Source: JACDER01 sp036394915 (lineage in GTDB: Bacteria > Actinomycetota > Thermoleophilia > Gaiellales > Gaiellaceae). Taken from it: a stretch of 64,000 bases of DNA. Of the stretch, positions 15,930 to 24,621 are shown piece by piece. The first letter of the stretch is position 1; the number at the start of each line of letters is the position of its first letter. The translations under genes were made by a program, and so were the position numbers. Where the stretch lies: the NCBI GenBank assembly GCA_036394915.1, contig DASWEE010000144.1, positions 1 to 64,000 on the forward strand, given 5' to 3'. Below the pieces are notes generated by a model. That model saw only the letters and a list, made by a program, of their open reading frames with translations. It was not told where the DNA came from and ran no database searches.

Positions 15930-16604
15930 CTACGCGGCCGGCCGGACGAAGAGCCCGGCGGCGGCCTTCTCGGCGAGGACCCGCTCGTCGCCGTTCAGCC
16001 GCACCGTGAACTCGCCGTTCACGTCCTCGACCTCGATCTCGCCGCCCGGCACGAGCCCCTGGTCGTAGAACCAGTGCAGCAGCTCGCCGTCGTGCTCGGC
16101 GAGCCGGACGATCGTCGCCCTCGCGCCGGGCTCGAGGTCGGAGAGCGCCGCCAGCTCCTTGTTCTCCTCCTGCTCGAACGCCGTATCGACGGGCCAGCCG
16201 TGCGGACAGCGATCGGGGTTCCCGAGCCGCTCGGCGATCCGCTCAACCATCTCGTCCGAGAACGTGTCACCGAGCTCGTCGGCATGGACGTGCGCCTCGG
16301 CGGCCGTGTAGCCGAGGAAGTCGGTCAGCAGCCGCTCGATCAGGCGGTGGCGGCGGACGACCTGCTCGGCGCGCTTGCGCCCGGACGCCGTGAGCAGCGC
16401 CTCCCGCTGCTCTCCCCGCTCGATCAGGCCCTCCGCTTCGAGCCGCTTCAGCATCTCGCCGGCCGATGCCCGGGAGACGCCGAGCATCTCGGCGACACGG
16501 GACGCGAGCGTGGGGGAGCCCGCGGTCACCGGGTGGTACTCGCCGATCGGAAACGCCAGAAAGTAGATCGTCTCGAGGTACTCGTCGACCGAATGTCCAG
16601 GCAC
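15930..16604 (-). CDS. DtxR-family metal-dependent repressor
   Basis: Iron- or manganese-sensing transcription factor. The 224 residues have an N-terminal winged helix (LASRVAEMLGVSRASAGEMLKR split over the recognition helix), a dimer and metal-binding middle domain (RHRLIERLLTDFL, AHVHADELGDTFS, NPDRCPHGWP) and a C-terminal FeoA/SH3-like domain (about 145-224). GTG 16604 is 6 nt after TAGAGT on this strand, so it may be leaderless. It is divergent from priA. Which metal it senses cannot be told. Confidence 0.88.
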   Translation of the reverse strand: MPGHSVDEYLETIYFLAFPIGEYHPVTAGSPTLASRVAEMLGVSRASAGEMLKRLEAEGLIERGEQREALLTASGRKRAEQVVRRHRLIERLLTDFLGYTAAEAHVHADELGDTFSDEMVERIAERLGNPDRCPHGWPVDTAFEQEENKELAALSDLEPGARATIVRLAEHDGELLHWFYDQGLVPGGEIEVEDVNGEFTVRLNGDERVLAEKAAAGLFVRPAA

Positions 16605-16624
16605 GCTGCAACTCTAAACGTCCC

Positions 16625-18556
16625 GTGAGTCCCCGCTACGCATCCGTGTACCCGCTCGTCTCGGCCCGCGCCGTCGCCCGGCCCTTCACGTACGAGGTTC
16701 CCGACGACGTCGAGCCGGGAGCCGTCGTTCAGGTGCGCTTCGGCCGCGCGCGCCGCCGCGGCGTCGTCGTCGATGTGGCGGACGCTCCTCCAGAAGGGGT
16801 GGACGCGGCCCCGATCGAGAAGGTGGTGGACACCGTCCCGCCCGCGCTCGTCGAGCTCGCGCTCTGGGTCGCCGACTACTACGGCTCGACGCCCGCACGC
16901 GCGCTCGAGCTTGTCGCTCCGCTCAAGCGCGCCCGCCGGGCCGAGCGGCCTCAGCCGGCGCTGCGGGAGGCCCTCAGGGGCGAGGCGGCACCGGAGTCGC
17001 TGAGCCCTTCCCAGGAGGAGGCCGTCGCGCGAGTTGTCGGTGCGATGGACGCGGGCTCCGGCGCGCACTTCCTCCTGTACGGGGCGACGGGCAGCGGCAA
17101 GACCGAGGTATACCTCCAGGCGTGCGCCGCCGCGCTCGAGCGTGGTCTCGGAGCGATCGTGCTCGTGCCCGAGATCGGGCTCACGCCGCAGGCCGTCGGC
17201 CGTTTCCGGGTGCGCTTCGGCGACCGGATCGCGATCCTGCACTCGGCCTTGAGCGACGCCGAGCGCCGGGATGAGCGCGAGCGGATCGTCGGGGGCGAGG
17301 CCCGCGTCGTGATCGGCGCCCGCTCCGCCGTCTTCGCCCCGGTCCGCGGGCTCGGCCTCATCTGCGTCGACGAGGAGCACGATGCCTCCTACAAGCAGGA
17401 GTCCGACCCACGCTACGACGCCCGGACGGTGGCCGCCAAGCGCGCCTCGCTCGAGGGCGCCGTCGCGGTTTACGGAAGCGCGACGCCGCGGCCCGAGAGC
17501 TGGGAGCGGCTCGAGCGGCTCGAGCTCGGCGGCCGGCTGGCGGGGCCGTTGCCGCCCGTCCGCGTCGTCGATCTCCGCTACGAACGCGGCTATCCGCTGT
17601 CGGCGCCGCTGCTGGCCGAGTTGGGGGCGATCGCCGAGTCGGGCGGGAAGGCGATCCTGCTCCTGAACCGGCGCGGGGTCGCACCTGCGCTGCACTGCCG
17701 CGCGTGCGGCAAGACGATCCGGTGCCCGAACTGCGACGTCTCACTGGTGCTCCACAGCGACGGTGTGCTCCGTTGCCATCACTGCGCGTGGGAGGAGCCC
17801 GCGCCGGAGACCTGTCCTGCGTGCGGCTCGGCCGAGCTCGCGCGGCTCGGCGCGGGAACGCAGCGGCTCGAGCGGGAGCTGGAGGCGCAAATCCCCGAGC
17901 TGGAGCGGATCCGGTTGGACGCGGACACCGTCTCCAAGCCGGGAGCGGCCGCCGAGGCGCTCGGCCGCTTCGCCGCCGGCGACCGCGTGGTGCTCGTCGG
18001 AACGCAGATGGTCGCGAAGGGACATCACTTCGCCGGGGTCGCGCTGGCGGCGGTGGTGGACGCGGACACCGGGCTCGGCCTGCCGGACTTCCGTGCCGAG
18101 GAGCGGACGTTCCAGCTCCTGACCCAGCTCGCCGGCCGGAGCGGGCGCGACGCACCCGGGCGCGTCCTCGTCCAGACCTTCCAGCCCGATGCGCGCGCGA
18201 TCCAGCTCGCCGCCCGCCACGACGTGCCCGAGTTTCTCGCCGGCGAGCTCGAGCGCCGCCGCGAGCTCGGCTATCCGCCCTTCCGCCATCTTGTCCGCAT
18301 CGTCGCCTCGGGGCCAAATGCGGAGGGCCCGGCGCGGCTGTTGAGCGAGCTCAAGGCGGGCCTCGGCAACGGGGATCTGCTCGGCCCGGCCCCCCTGCTG
18401 CGGCTGCGCGGCCGCCATCGGGCGCAGCTCGTGGCGAAGACCGAGCACCCGAGGCGGATCGCCGCGCGCGCGGCCGAGCTGCTCGTGGAAGCGGCGACAG
18501 CGATGCGAAAGGCGGGGCTCACCGCCGTCGTTGACGTCGATCCGCAAAGCTTGTAG
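16625..18556 (+). CDS. priA: Primosomal protein N' (PriA helicase)
   Basis: Replication-restart helicase. The 643 residues include an N-terminal DNA-binding domain, Walker A GATGSGKT (153-160), DEEH motif II, GSATPR, zinc-binding Cys pairs (CRACGK, CPNCD, CHHCAW, CPACGS) and helicase motifs VGTQMVAKGHHF and QLAGRSGR. Some actinobacterial PriA proteins have lost ATPase motifs, but this copy keeps them. GTG 16625 gives the usual N-terminus; earlier in-frame codons overlap dtxR. The length is a little below the 700+ residues of E. coli. Confidence 0.93.
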   Translation: MSPRYASVYPLVSARAVARPFTYEVPDDVEPGAVVQVRFGRARRRGVVVDVADAPPEGVDAAPIEKVVDTVPPALVELALWVADYYGSTPARALELVAPLKRARRAERPQPALREALRGEAAPESLSPSQEEAVARVVGAMDAGSGAHFLLYGATGSGKTEVYLQACAAALERGLGAIVLVPEIGLTPQAVGRFRVRFGDRIAILHSALSDAERRDERERIVGGEARVVIGARSAVFAPVRGLGLICVDEEHDASYKQESDPRYDARTVAAKRASLEGAVAVYGSATPRPESWERLERLELGGRLAGPLPPVRVVDLRYERGYPLSAPLLAELGAIAESGGKAILLLNRRGVAPALHCRACGKTIRCPNCDVSLVLHSDGVLRCHHCAWEEPAPETCPACGSAELARLGAGTQRLERELEAQIPELERIRLDADTVSKPGAAAEALGRFAAGDRVVLVGTQMVAKGHHFAGVALAAVVDADTGLGLPDFRAEERTFQLLTQLAGRSGRDAPGRVLVQTFQPDARAIQLAARHDVPEFLAGELERRRELGYPPFRHLVRIVASGPNAEGPARLLSELKAGLGNGDLLGPAPLLRLRGRHRAQLVAKTEHPRRIAARAAELLVEAATAMRKAGLTAVVDVDPQSL

Positions 18557-18558
18557 CG

Positions 18559-19311
18559 ATGCGCTACGGACTCGTCGTCTCGAACATCGGGACGCATTCG
18601 GACGTGCGGGCTGTCGTCGAGCTCGCCAAGGCGGCGGAGGAGGCAGGCTGGGAGGGCCTGTTCGCCTGGGACCACCTCGGCTTCGTCTGGGGCGTTCCCT
18701 CGGCCGACCCGTGGGTGCTGCTGACCGCCTGCGCAATGGAGACGTCCCGCATCCTGCTGGGGACGGCGGTGACGCCGGTGCCGCGGCGCCGCGTCCAGAA
18801 CCTCGCACACACGGTCGCGACGCTCGATCGGCTCAGCGGCGGCCGCGTCGTCTTCGGCGCAGGTCTGGGCGGGAACCGGAGCGAGTTCGAGCGCTTCGGC
18901 GAGGATTACTCGCGCAGGCGGCGGATCGCGCTTTTGGACGAGGGTCTCGACGCGCTCCGGAAGCTGTGGGACGGTGAGACGGTGAACGGCGTCACCCTTC
19001 AGCCGCCTCCGGTCGGCCGGGTGCCGATCTGGGTCGGGGGCAAGCGGCGTGACGCGCTCGAGCGAGCGGCCCGCTACGACGGCTGGCTCGCCGACAGCTC
19101 GGAGCCGGACCGGATGTCGCTCAGCCCTGGCGAGATCGCCGAGAAGGCGCGCGGGATCCGCGGCGACGTGGTCGTCACCGGCTACTCGTCGCTTGCAAAC
19201 CCTCGCGACTACGAAGTGGCCGGCGCGACCTGGTGGCTCGAGAGTCTGCACGACCGCCGCGGCTCCCCGGAGGAGATGCTCGCCGTCGTCCGGGCCGGTC
19301 CGCCTGCCTAG
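18559..19311 (+). CDS. Luciferase-like (LLM) flavin or F420-dependent oxidoreductase
   Basis: A 250-residue bacterial-luciferase-family barrel. The segments EAGWEGLFAWDHLG, LDRLSGGRVVFGAGLG and VPIWVGGKRRDALERAARYDGW are typical. Many actinobacterial members use coenzyme F420, and the short length fits that group, but the cofactor is not proven by sequence. It starts 2 bp after priA. Its TAG stop (19,309-19,311) also begins the TAGACT hexamer of the following def gene. The substrate is unknown. Confidence 0.85.
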   Translation: MRYGLVVSNIGTHSDVRAVVELAKAAEEAGWEGLFAWDHLGFVWGVPSADPWVLLTACAMETSRILLGTAVTPVPRRRVQNLAHTVATLDRLSGGRVVFGAGLGGNRSEFERFGEDYSRRRRIALLDEGLDALRKLWDGETVNGVTLQPPPVGRVPIWVGGKRRDALERAARYDGWLADSSEPDRMSLSPGEIAEKARGIRGDVVVTGYSSLANPRDYEVAGATWWLESLHDRRGSPEEMLAVVRAGPPA

Positions 19312-19320
19312 ACTTCAGGC

Positions 19321-19890
19321 ATGGCCGACGCCGGACAGGTTCTCGAGGAAGAGCGCGATCCCCGCGAGGAGGCGCTGCGCGTCGCCGCGCTCTCGCAGGT
19401 CCGCCAGTACCCCGATCCCGTGCTCAAGATGCAGGCGCGCGAGGTGGAGAGCTTCGACGACGACCTCCAGCGCCTCGTCGAGCGGATGAAGCGGCTGATG
19501 AAGGACGCCTACGGGCTCGGCCTGGCCGGCAACCAGGTCGGCATCCTGCGCCGGGTCTTCGTCTTCCAGCCGGGAGAAGGCGACTCCCTGGCGCTCGTCA
19601 ACCCGCGGATCCTGGAGCGCTCGGACGAATCCGAGACCGACCAGGAGGGGTGCTTGTCGATGCAGGGCGTCCGCGTCCCGGTCGAGCGGGCGCTCTCGGT
19701 CACGGTCGAGGCGAACGATCCCGACGGCGGCGAGTTGCGGCTGGAGCTGACCGGGCTGACGGCCCGGGTCGCCCAGCACGAGATCGACCATCTCGACGGC
19801 GTCCTGATTCTCGACCGCACGGATGCAGACAGCCGCCGCGAGGCGCTGGCCGTCCTGCGCCCCCAGCCCGTTCTCGGCGCTTCTCGCTAG
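19321..19890 (+). CDS. def: Peptide deformylase
   Basis: Removes the formyl group from new proteins. Its 189 residues carry motif II EGCLS (C111) and motif III QHEIDHLDG (H153, E154, H157). Motif I reads GLGLAGNQVG, where GxGLAAPQ is usual; Gln72 is kept. An N-terminal extension of about 20 residues precedes the first conserved part. TAGACT ends 6 nt before the ATG and no ribosome site is present, so a leaderless mRNA is likely. fmt is nearby, as usual. Confidence 0.93.
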   Translation: MADAGQVLEEERDPREEALRVAALSQVRQYPDPVLKMQAREVESFDDDLQRLVERMKRLMKDAYGLGLAGNQVGILRRVFVFQPGEGDSLALVNPRILERSDESETDQEGCLSMQGVRVPVERALSVTVEANDPDGGELRLELTGLTARVAQHEIDHLDGVLILDRTDADSRREALAVLRPQPVLGASR

Positions 19891-19912
19891 TCCTAGACAT
19901 AGGAGGTGGGCA

Positions 19913-20338
19913 ATGGCCCGCGTACGGAACCGCTGGATCGTCGCCGTCGCCGGCGGCATAACTGCCGCGCTCATCGCGGCATTTGCCTTCACAGGATCGG
20001 GAACGGCAAATCCCCCTCCGCCCAGCATTGGTCTTACTGGCCGAACTCTTGCGGAGGTCGATGCTCTCCAAAGATCAGAGCAGCTGTATTTCTTTCAGAA
20101 CCACCGTCATTACACGGGACGACTTGGAGATCTGTTCGAGCAAGGTTACGGCGCAGACATCGCGATCAATCTGACCATGCCGCTAGATGTCCACCTCGAC
20201 GTCAGCTCGAGTCGAAAGAGCGTGCTCATCCGAGTTACGGGGCCGACGGTGAGCCTCATGCGAGCTCTGCAGCGAGGCAACGAAGTCGGCCGAGGATGCC
20301 AGGTCATCGCGGACGCCGGTGGCTGTCCCGAAAGGTAG
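19913..20338 (+). CDS. Unknown exported or membrane-anchored protein, pilin-like body
   Basis: Function not recognised. The 141 residues start MARVRNRW, then a hydrophobic helix (about 9-28), then a soluble part. The stretch EVDALQRSEQLYFFQNHRHY followed by LGDLF resembles the early globular region of type IV pilins and pseudopilins (YF..NG.Y..sL.dL), but no prepilin cleavage motif is present. ATG 19,913 has a strong Shine-Dalgarno sequence (AGGAGGTGGG), unlike its neighbours. Its codon use is more AT-rich than the genes around it, which suggests acquisition. It overlaps the fmt start by 20 bp. Confidence 0.65.
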   Translation: MARVRNRWIVAVAGGITAALIAAFAFTGSGTANPPPPSIGLTGRTLAEVDALQRSEQLYFFQNHRHYTGRLGDLFEQGYGADIAINLTMPLDVHLDVSSSRKSVLIRVTGPTVSLMRALQRGNEVGRGCQVIADAGGCPER

Positions 20339-21137
20339 TTCCTCAGGAACGCTGGCAATCGCTGCGACGGCTCCGTTCGGCGCCGACGTCCTCGAGCGCC
20401 TGGCCGGCCGGCACGAGCTCGCCTATCTGCTCACGCGGCCCGATCGGCCGCGCGGGAGGGGTCGACGACCCGGCCCGCCGCCGGCGAAGATCGTCGCGGA
20501 GCGGCTCGGGATCCCCGTCCGGCAGCCGGAACGGCTTGACACCTCGTTCGACCCGGAGGCGGATGCGGTCATGGTCGTCGCCTACGGAGCGCTGATCCCG
20601 GACGAGCTGCTCGACCGGGCGCTGTGGCTTAACGTCCACCCGTCGCTCCTCCCCCGCTGGCGCGGGGCGGCGCCGGTCGAGCGGGCGATCATGGCCGGCG
20701 ACCGCGAGACGGGGGTGACGATCCACCGGACGACGCCCGAGCTCGACGCCGGGCCGATCGCTGCGCAGCGAGCCTTTCCGATCGAGCCGGAGGACGATGC
20801 CGGTGCCGTCTACGCGAAGGCGGCTCCGATCGCCGCGGAGCTGCTCGACGGCGTGCTGGCGGACCCGAGCTTCGTCCCGCAGCCCGACGAAGGAGCGACC
20901 TACGCGGAGAAGATCACGGCCGACGACCGCCTGATCGACTGGGAGCGGCCGGGACAGGAGATCGTGGACCGGGTGCGGGCGCTCTCGCCGCACATCGGCG
21001 CGCGAGCGGAGCTGCACGGGCGGCCGGTGATCGTCTGGCGGGCGCGCGTCGAGGACGACCGCGTGGTGCCGGTCGAGGTCCAGCCGGAGGGCCGCAAGCG
21101 CATGTCCTACGACGAGTTCCTGCGAGGTCTGCGGTGA
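20319..21137 (+). CDS. fmt: Methionyl-tRNA formyltransferase
   Basis: Formylates initiator Met-tRNA. The 272 residues show the formyltransferase motif NVHPSLLPRWRGAAPV (Asn and His of the active site) and ELDAGPI with the catalytic Asp. It is shorter than the 315-residue E. coli enzyme, mainly in the C-terminal tRNA-binding domain. The N-terminal motif reads ATAPFGADVL where GTPxFA is common. The start is GTG 20,319, the only ordinary start available. The stop overlaps the following GTG. Confidence 0.9.
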   Translation: MAVPKGSSSGTLAIAATAPFGADVLERLAGRHELAYLLTRPDRPRGRGRRPGPPPAKIVAERLGIPVRQPERLDTSFDPEADAVMVVAYGALIPDELLDRALWLNVHPSLLPRWRGAAPVERAIMAGDRETGVTIHRTTPELDAGPIAAQRAFPIEPEDDAGAVYAKAAPIAAELLDGVLADPSFVPQPDEGATYAEKITADDRLIDWERPGQEIVDRVRALSPHIGARAELHGRPVIVWRARVEDDRVVPVEVQPEGRKRMSYDEFLRGLR

Positions 21138-21760
21138 GCGAGGACTGGCGCCGGTACTACGAGGCAGCGGGCGACACGCCGCGCGAGACGCTCCTGTTTG
21201 CGCTCGCGCGCTTCGAATCGGAGGGCGTGGGCGACGGCCGGATGCTGTTCGCTGTCGACCTCGGCTGTGGGACGGGGCGCGACACCATTGAGCTCCTTCG
21301 GCACGGATGGCGCGTGCTCGCCGTGGACGCCGAAGCCGAGGCGATCGAGCAGCTGCTCGCCCGGCTTGAAGGGCTCGAGGGCGCGAGCGAGCACTTGGCC
21401 ACTCTCGTGTCGACATTCGAGCAGGCGACGTGGCCTCGCGCTGAGCTCGTAAACGCGAGCTTCTCGCTTCCGTTCACGTCCCCGGAGGCCTTCCCGGCCG
21501 TCTGGGACCGGATCCGCCGCTCGCTCGTCAGCGGTGGGCGCTTCTGCGGTCAGCTGTTCGGCGATCGAGACGATTGGGCTGCCGGGAAAGGCACCTCTTC
21601 GCACAAGGGCGAGATCACGTTCCAGACGAAGAACGAAGTGGAGGCGCTGCTCGAGCCCTTCACGGTCGAAAAGCTCGAGGAGATCGACGAGGACGGAAAG
21701 ACGGCCGTCGGCGACCCGAAGCACTGGCATCTGTTCAACGTCGTCGCGAAGAAACCATGA
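21134..21760 (+). CDS. SAM-dependent methyltransferase, class I
   Basis: A 208-residue Rossmann-type methyltransferase. Motif I is VDLGCGTGRDTIELLRHG, motif II is VLAVDAEAEAI, and NASFSLPF marks the motif IV region. The HWHLFNVVAKK end is typical of a TehB-like group. The substrate is unknown. It starts with GTG overlapping the fmt stop and sits between fmt and rsmB, so it is in the same transcript. Confidence 0.85.
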   Translation: MSEDWRRYYEAAGDTPRETLLFALARFESEGVGDGRMLFAVDLGCGTGRDTIELLRHGWRVLAVDAEAEAIEQLLARLEGLEGASEHLATLVSTFEQATWPRAELVNASFSLPFTSPEAFPAVWDRIRRSLVSGGRFCGQLFGDRDDWAAGKGTSSHKGEITFQTKNEVEALLEPFTVEKLEEIDEDGKTAVGDPKHWHLFNVVAKKP

Positions 21761-21770
21761 TCGCAGTGTC

Positions 21771-23012
21771 GTGCCGGTAGCCCCAGCACGCCGAGCGGCC
21801 TACCAGGTCGTTCTGCGGGTGTTCGAGGACGGCGCCTATGCCGACCGCGCGCTCGTGCCCGCGGCGGCCGGTCTCGACGCCCGGGACCGCGCGCTCGCCC
21901 AGCGGATCGCCTACGGCACCGTCCAGCGCATCCGCACGCTCGACCACGGGATCGAAGCGCTGGGGCGGCGCCCCGTCCACAAGCTCGATGCACCCGTGCG
22001 CGCGGCACTCCGGATCGGGGCCTACCAGCTCGGCTATCTCGACTCCGTCCCTGCCCACGCGGCGGTCGGCGAGTCGGTGGAGCTGGTGCGCGAGGCCGGG
22101 CTCGAGCGGGGGGTCGCGTTCACGAACGCCGTGCTCCGGCGCCTATCCGAGGGCCTGCGCGGCCTGCTCGCGAGCCTGCCCGAAGGAACCGCCGAGGAAG
22201 CCGCCCTCAAGCACTCCTACCCGGACTGGGTCGCCGAGACGTGGTGGCGCGAGCTCGGCGCCGACGACGCGCTCGCGCTGATGCAAGCCCAGAACGAGGC
22301 GCCGGAGACGGTCGTGCGCCTGAACCGGCGCAAGGAGGGGCACGTCGACGGAAGGCCGGACCCGGATCTCCCCGACGCCCTCCACGTGGACCGCGTGGAC
22401 GAGCGGGCGCTGGCCGAGGGCCTGATCTGGCCCCAGAGCCGGGGCTCCCAGCTCGCGGGGCTCGCCGTCGGCTCGGTCGAGGGCGAACGGGTGCTTGACC
22501 TCTGCGCCGCCCCCGGAGGAAAGGCGACGCAGCTCGCCGGCGAGGTGGTCGCGGTCGAGAAGCATCCCGGCCGCGCGCGCGAGCTCGAGGAGAACTGCCG
22601 CCGGTTGGGTGCGGACAACGTGACGGTCGTCTGCGCGGACGCGCTCGAGCTTCCACCCGGTCTGACGGGATTCGACCGTGTGCTCGTCGATGCGCCCTGC
22701 TCGGGCCTCGGCGTCCTCGCCTCGCGTCCTGACCTGCGCTGGCGCTCGCAGCCTCTGCCGGAGTTGCAGCTCGCCCTACTGCGCGCCGCCGCCGAGCGCG
22801 TCCGGCCGGGAGGGACGGTCACCTACTCGGTCTGCACGATCAACGCGGCCGAGAACGAGGAGGTCGTCGACACGTCCGGGCTCGAGCCCGAGCCGGTGGG
22901 CGACGAGTGGCCGCAGTTCCGCCATCCTGGCCGGCCGGAGTTCCTCCTCACGCTCCCGCACGTCCATAGGACGTCGGGCTTCTTCATCGCCCGCCTAAGA
23001 TCCTCGGCGTGA
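21771..23012 (+). CDS. rsmB: 16S rRNA (cytosine(967)-C(5))-methyltransferase
   Basis: Methylates 16S rRNA C967. The 413 residues contain an N-terminal NusB-like RNA-binding domain (ARRAAYQVVLRVFEDG, AYGTVQ, NAVLRRL) and a C-terminal Fmu-type catalytic domain: CAAPGGKATQLA, DAPCSGLGVLASRPDLRW and YSVCTIN with the catalytic Cys. GTG 21,771 fits the NusB start and lies 10 bp after the previous stop. It has no clear ribosome site. The stop overlaps rpe. Confidence 0.93.
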   Translation: MPVAPARRAAYQVVLRVFEDGAYADRALVPAAAGLDARDRALAQRIAYGTVQRIRTLDHGIEALGRRPVHKLDAPVRAALRIGAYQLGYLDSVPAHAAVGESVELVREAGLERGVAFTNAVLRRLSEGLRGLLASLPEGTAEEAALKHSYPDWVAETWWRELGADDALALMQAQNEAPETVVRLNRRKEGHVDGRPDPDLPDALHVDRVDERALAEGLIWPQSRGSQLAGLAVGSVEGERVLDLCAAPGGKATQLAGEVVAVEKHPGRARELEENCRRLGADNVTVVCADALELPPGLTGFDRVLVDAPCSGLGVLASRPDLRWRSQPLPELQLALLRAAAERVRPGGTVTYSVCTINAAENEEVVDTSGLEPEPVGDEWPQFRHPGRPEFLLTLPHVHRTSGFFIARLRSSA

Positions 23013-23686
23013 GCTGGGACGACTGGGTTCGCGGCGCCGAGATCGAGCCGTCGCTCTACGCGGCCGATTTCGCGCGCCTTGGCGAGCAGATCGAGCAGAT
23101 GCTCGACGCCGGCGTCCGTGTCTTCCACTTCGACACCGGGGATGGGCACTTCGTCCCGCCGGTCACCATCGGGCCGATCGTGCTCGAGTCGATCTCGAAG
23201 CTCGTCCACGACGGCGGCGCGATCGTCGACTGCCACCTGATGGTCGAGTTCCCGGAGCGTCACTTCGAGGCGTTCGCGAAGGCGGGCGGCGACAGCGTCA
23301 CCGTCCACTACGAGGCCTGCGACGACCTACCCGCGGTCTACGCCCAGGCGCGAGCCCAAGGTCTCGCCGTCGGGCTCGCGTTCAACCCGGAGACGAGCCC
23401 GGAGGACGCGGCGGCGGCGTCGGAGGCCGCGGACATCGTCAACTGCATGAGCATCCACCCCGGATACTCGGGACAGGCGTTCATGCCCGAGGCGATCCCG
23501 CGGATCCGCAGGCTGCGCGAGCTGATCCCGCCGGAGCGCCACGTCCAGGTGGACGGCGGCGTCGGCGTGGAGAACGCGCGCGAGCTGCGAGAGGCCGGCG
23601 TCAACCTGTTCGTGGCCGGCTCGAGCGTGTTCGGCGCCGACGATCCGGTTGCGGCATACGAAGCGCTCGTCGCCGAGATCCAGTGA
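23009..23686 (+). CDS. rpe: Ribulose-phosphate 3-epimerase family protein
   Basis: Interconverts ribulose 5-phosphate and xylulose 5-phosphate; ribulose 5-phosphate is also a riboflavin precursor, which fits the rib genes that follow. The 225-residue barrel shows PSLYAADF, FHFDTGDGHFVPP (metal His and Asp), DCHLMVEFPERH, MSIHPGYSGQAF, and QVDGGVGVENA with the second catalytic Asp. The usual VDxMDG reads FDTGDG. GTG 23,009 overlaps the rsmB stop, yet TAAGAT ends 7 nt upstream, so an internal leaderless promoter is possible. Confidence 0.9.
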   Translation: MSWDDWVRGAEIEPSLYAADFARLGEQIEQMLDAGVRVFHFDTGDGHFVPPVTIGPIVLESISKLVHDGGAIVDCHLMVEFPERHFEAFAKAGGDSVTVHYEACDDLPAVYAQARAQGLAVGLAFNPETSPEDAAAASEAADIVNCMSIHPGYSGQAFMPEAIPRIRRLRELIPPERHVQVDGGVGVENARELREAGVNLFVAGSSVFGADDPVAAYEALVAEIQ

Positions 23687-24621
23687 GCCTGGAACGAGCG
23701 CTGGAGCTGGCCGAACGCGGCCGCGGCACGACGCACCCGAACCCGGTCGTCGGGGCCGTGCTCGTCCGCGACGGGGAGGTGGTCGGCGAGGGCTGGCACG
23801 AGCGCGCCGGCGGGCCACACGCGGAGGTGAACGCGATCGCCGCCGCCGGCGAGCGGGCGCGAGGAGCAACGCTGTACGTGACGCAGGAGCCGTGCTCCCA
23901 TTACGGCAGCACGCCGCCGTGCGTCGACGCTCTGCTCGAGGCCGGGATCGCGCGCGTCGTCGCCGGCTCGCTCGACCCGCATCCGGAGCACGGAGGCGGC
24001 CTCGAGAAGCTGCGCGCCGCAGGTGTCGAGACAGAGCTCGTCGACTCGTTCGAGGCGCGGCAGCAGAACGAGGCGTGGCGCACCGCGGTCTCGAAGGGGC
24101 GGCCGTTCGTGACGTACAAGGTCGCGGTCACGCTCGACGGCCGCGTGACGGTGCCGGGCTCGCGCTGGATCTCCGGCGAGGAGAGCAGACGCCTGGTCCA
24201 CGAGTTGCGGGCGTCCTCCGACGCGGTCGCGGTCGGGATGGGGACGGTTCGCGCCGACGATCCTTCGCTGACGGCGCGCGACGTGGAAGTGCGGAGCCAG
24301 CCGCGCCGACTGGCGTTCGGCAGTGGCCCGCTTCCCGAAGGGTCCGAGCTCGAGCTTCGCCCGGGGCCGCTCGGAGAGGAGCTCGCGCGGCTCGGGGAGG
24401 AGGGCGTCCAGTCGCTGCTGCTCGAGGGCGGGCCGACGCTCGCGACCGCCTTCCTCAGGGAGGACCTCGTCGACAAGTTGCTTGTCTTCGTTGCCCCCGT
24501 CGTGGGCGGAAGCGGCCCTCGCTTCCTCGGCGACCTGCCCGAGCCGGTGAGACTCTTCCGCTTGACGACGGACCCCGTCGGCGAAGACCTGCTCCTGACC
24601 GCGTACGTCCATGAACCCTGA
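23683..24621 (+). CDS. ribD: Bifunctional riboflavin deaminase/reductase RibD
   Basis: Catalyses the second and third steps of riboflavin synthesis. The N-terminal deaminase has the zinc ligands in HAEVNAI (H46, E48) and PCSHYGSTPPC (C71, C80). The reductase follows from about residue 145 (PFVTYKVAVTLDGR, SRWISGEESR, GMGTVRADDPSLTAR, LLLEGGPTLA). At 312 residues it is shorter than E. coli RibD (about 367). GTG 23,683 overlaps the rpe stop. No FMN riboswitch fits in front of it. Confidence 0.94.
   Translation: MSLERALELAERGRGTTHPNPVVGAVLVRDGEVVGEGWHERAGGPHAEVNAIAAAGERARGATLYVTQEPCSHYGSTPPCVDALLEAGIARVVAGSLDPHPEHGGGLEKLRAAGVETELVDSFEARQQNEAWRTAVSKGRPFVTYKVAVTLDGRVTVPGSRWISGEESRRLVHELRASSDAVAVGMGTVRADDPSLTARDVEVRSQPRRLAFGSGPLPEGSELELRPGPLGEELARLGEEGVQSLLLEGGPTLATAFLREDLVDKLLVFVAPVVGGSGPRFLGDLPEPVRLFRLTTDPVGEDLLLTAYVHEP

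Noticed and set aside
16526..17695. Long open frame antisense to priA
   Set aside because: Low-complexity Arg/Ala/Gly product opposite a conserved helicase.
23560..23690. FMN riboswitch before the riboflavin genes
   Set aside because: ribD overlaps rpe and there is no leader; no matching consensus seen.
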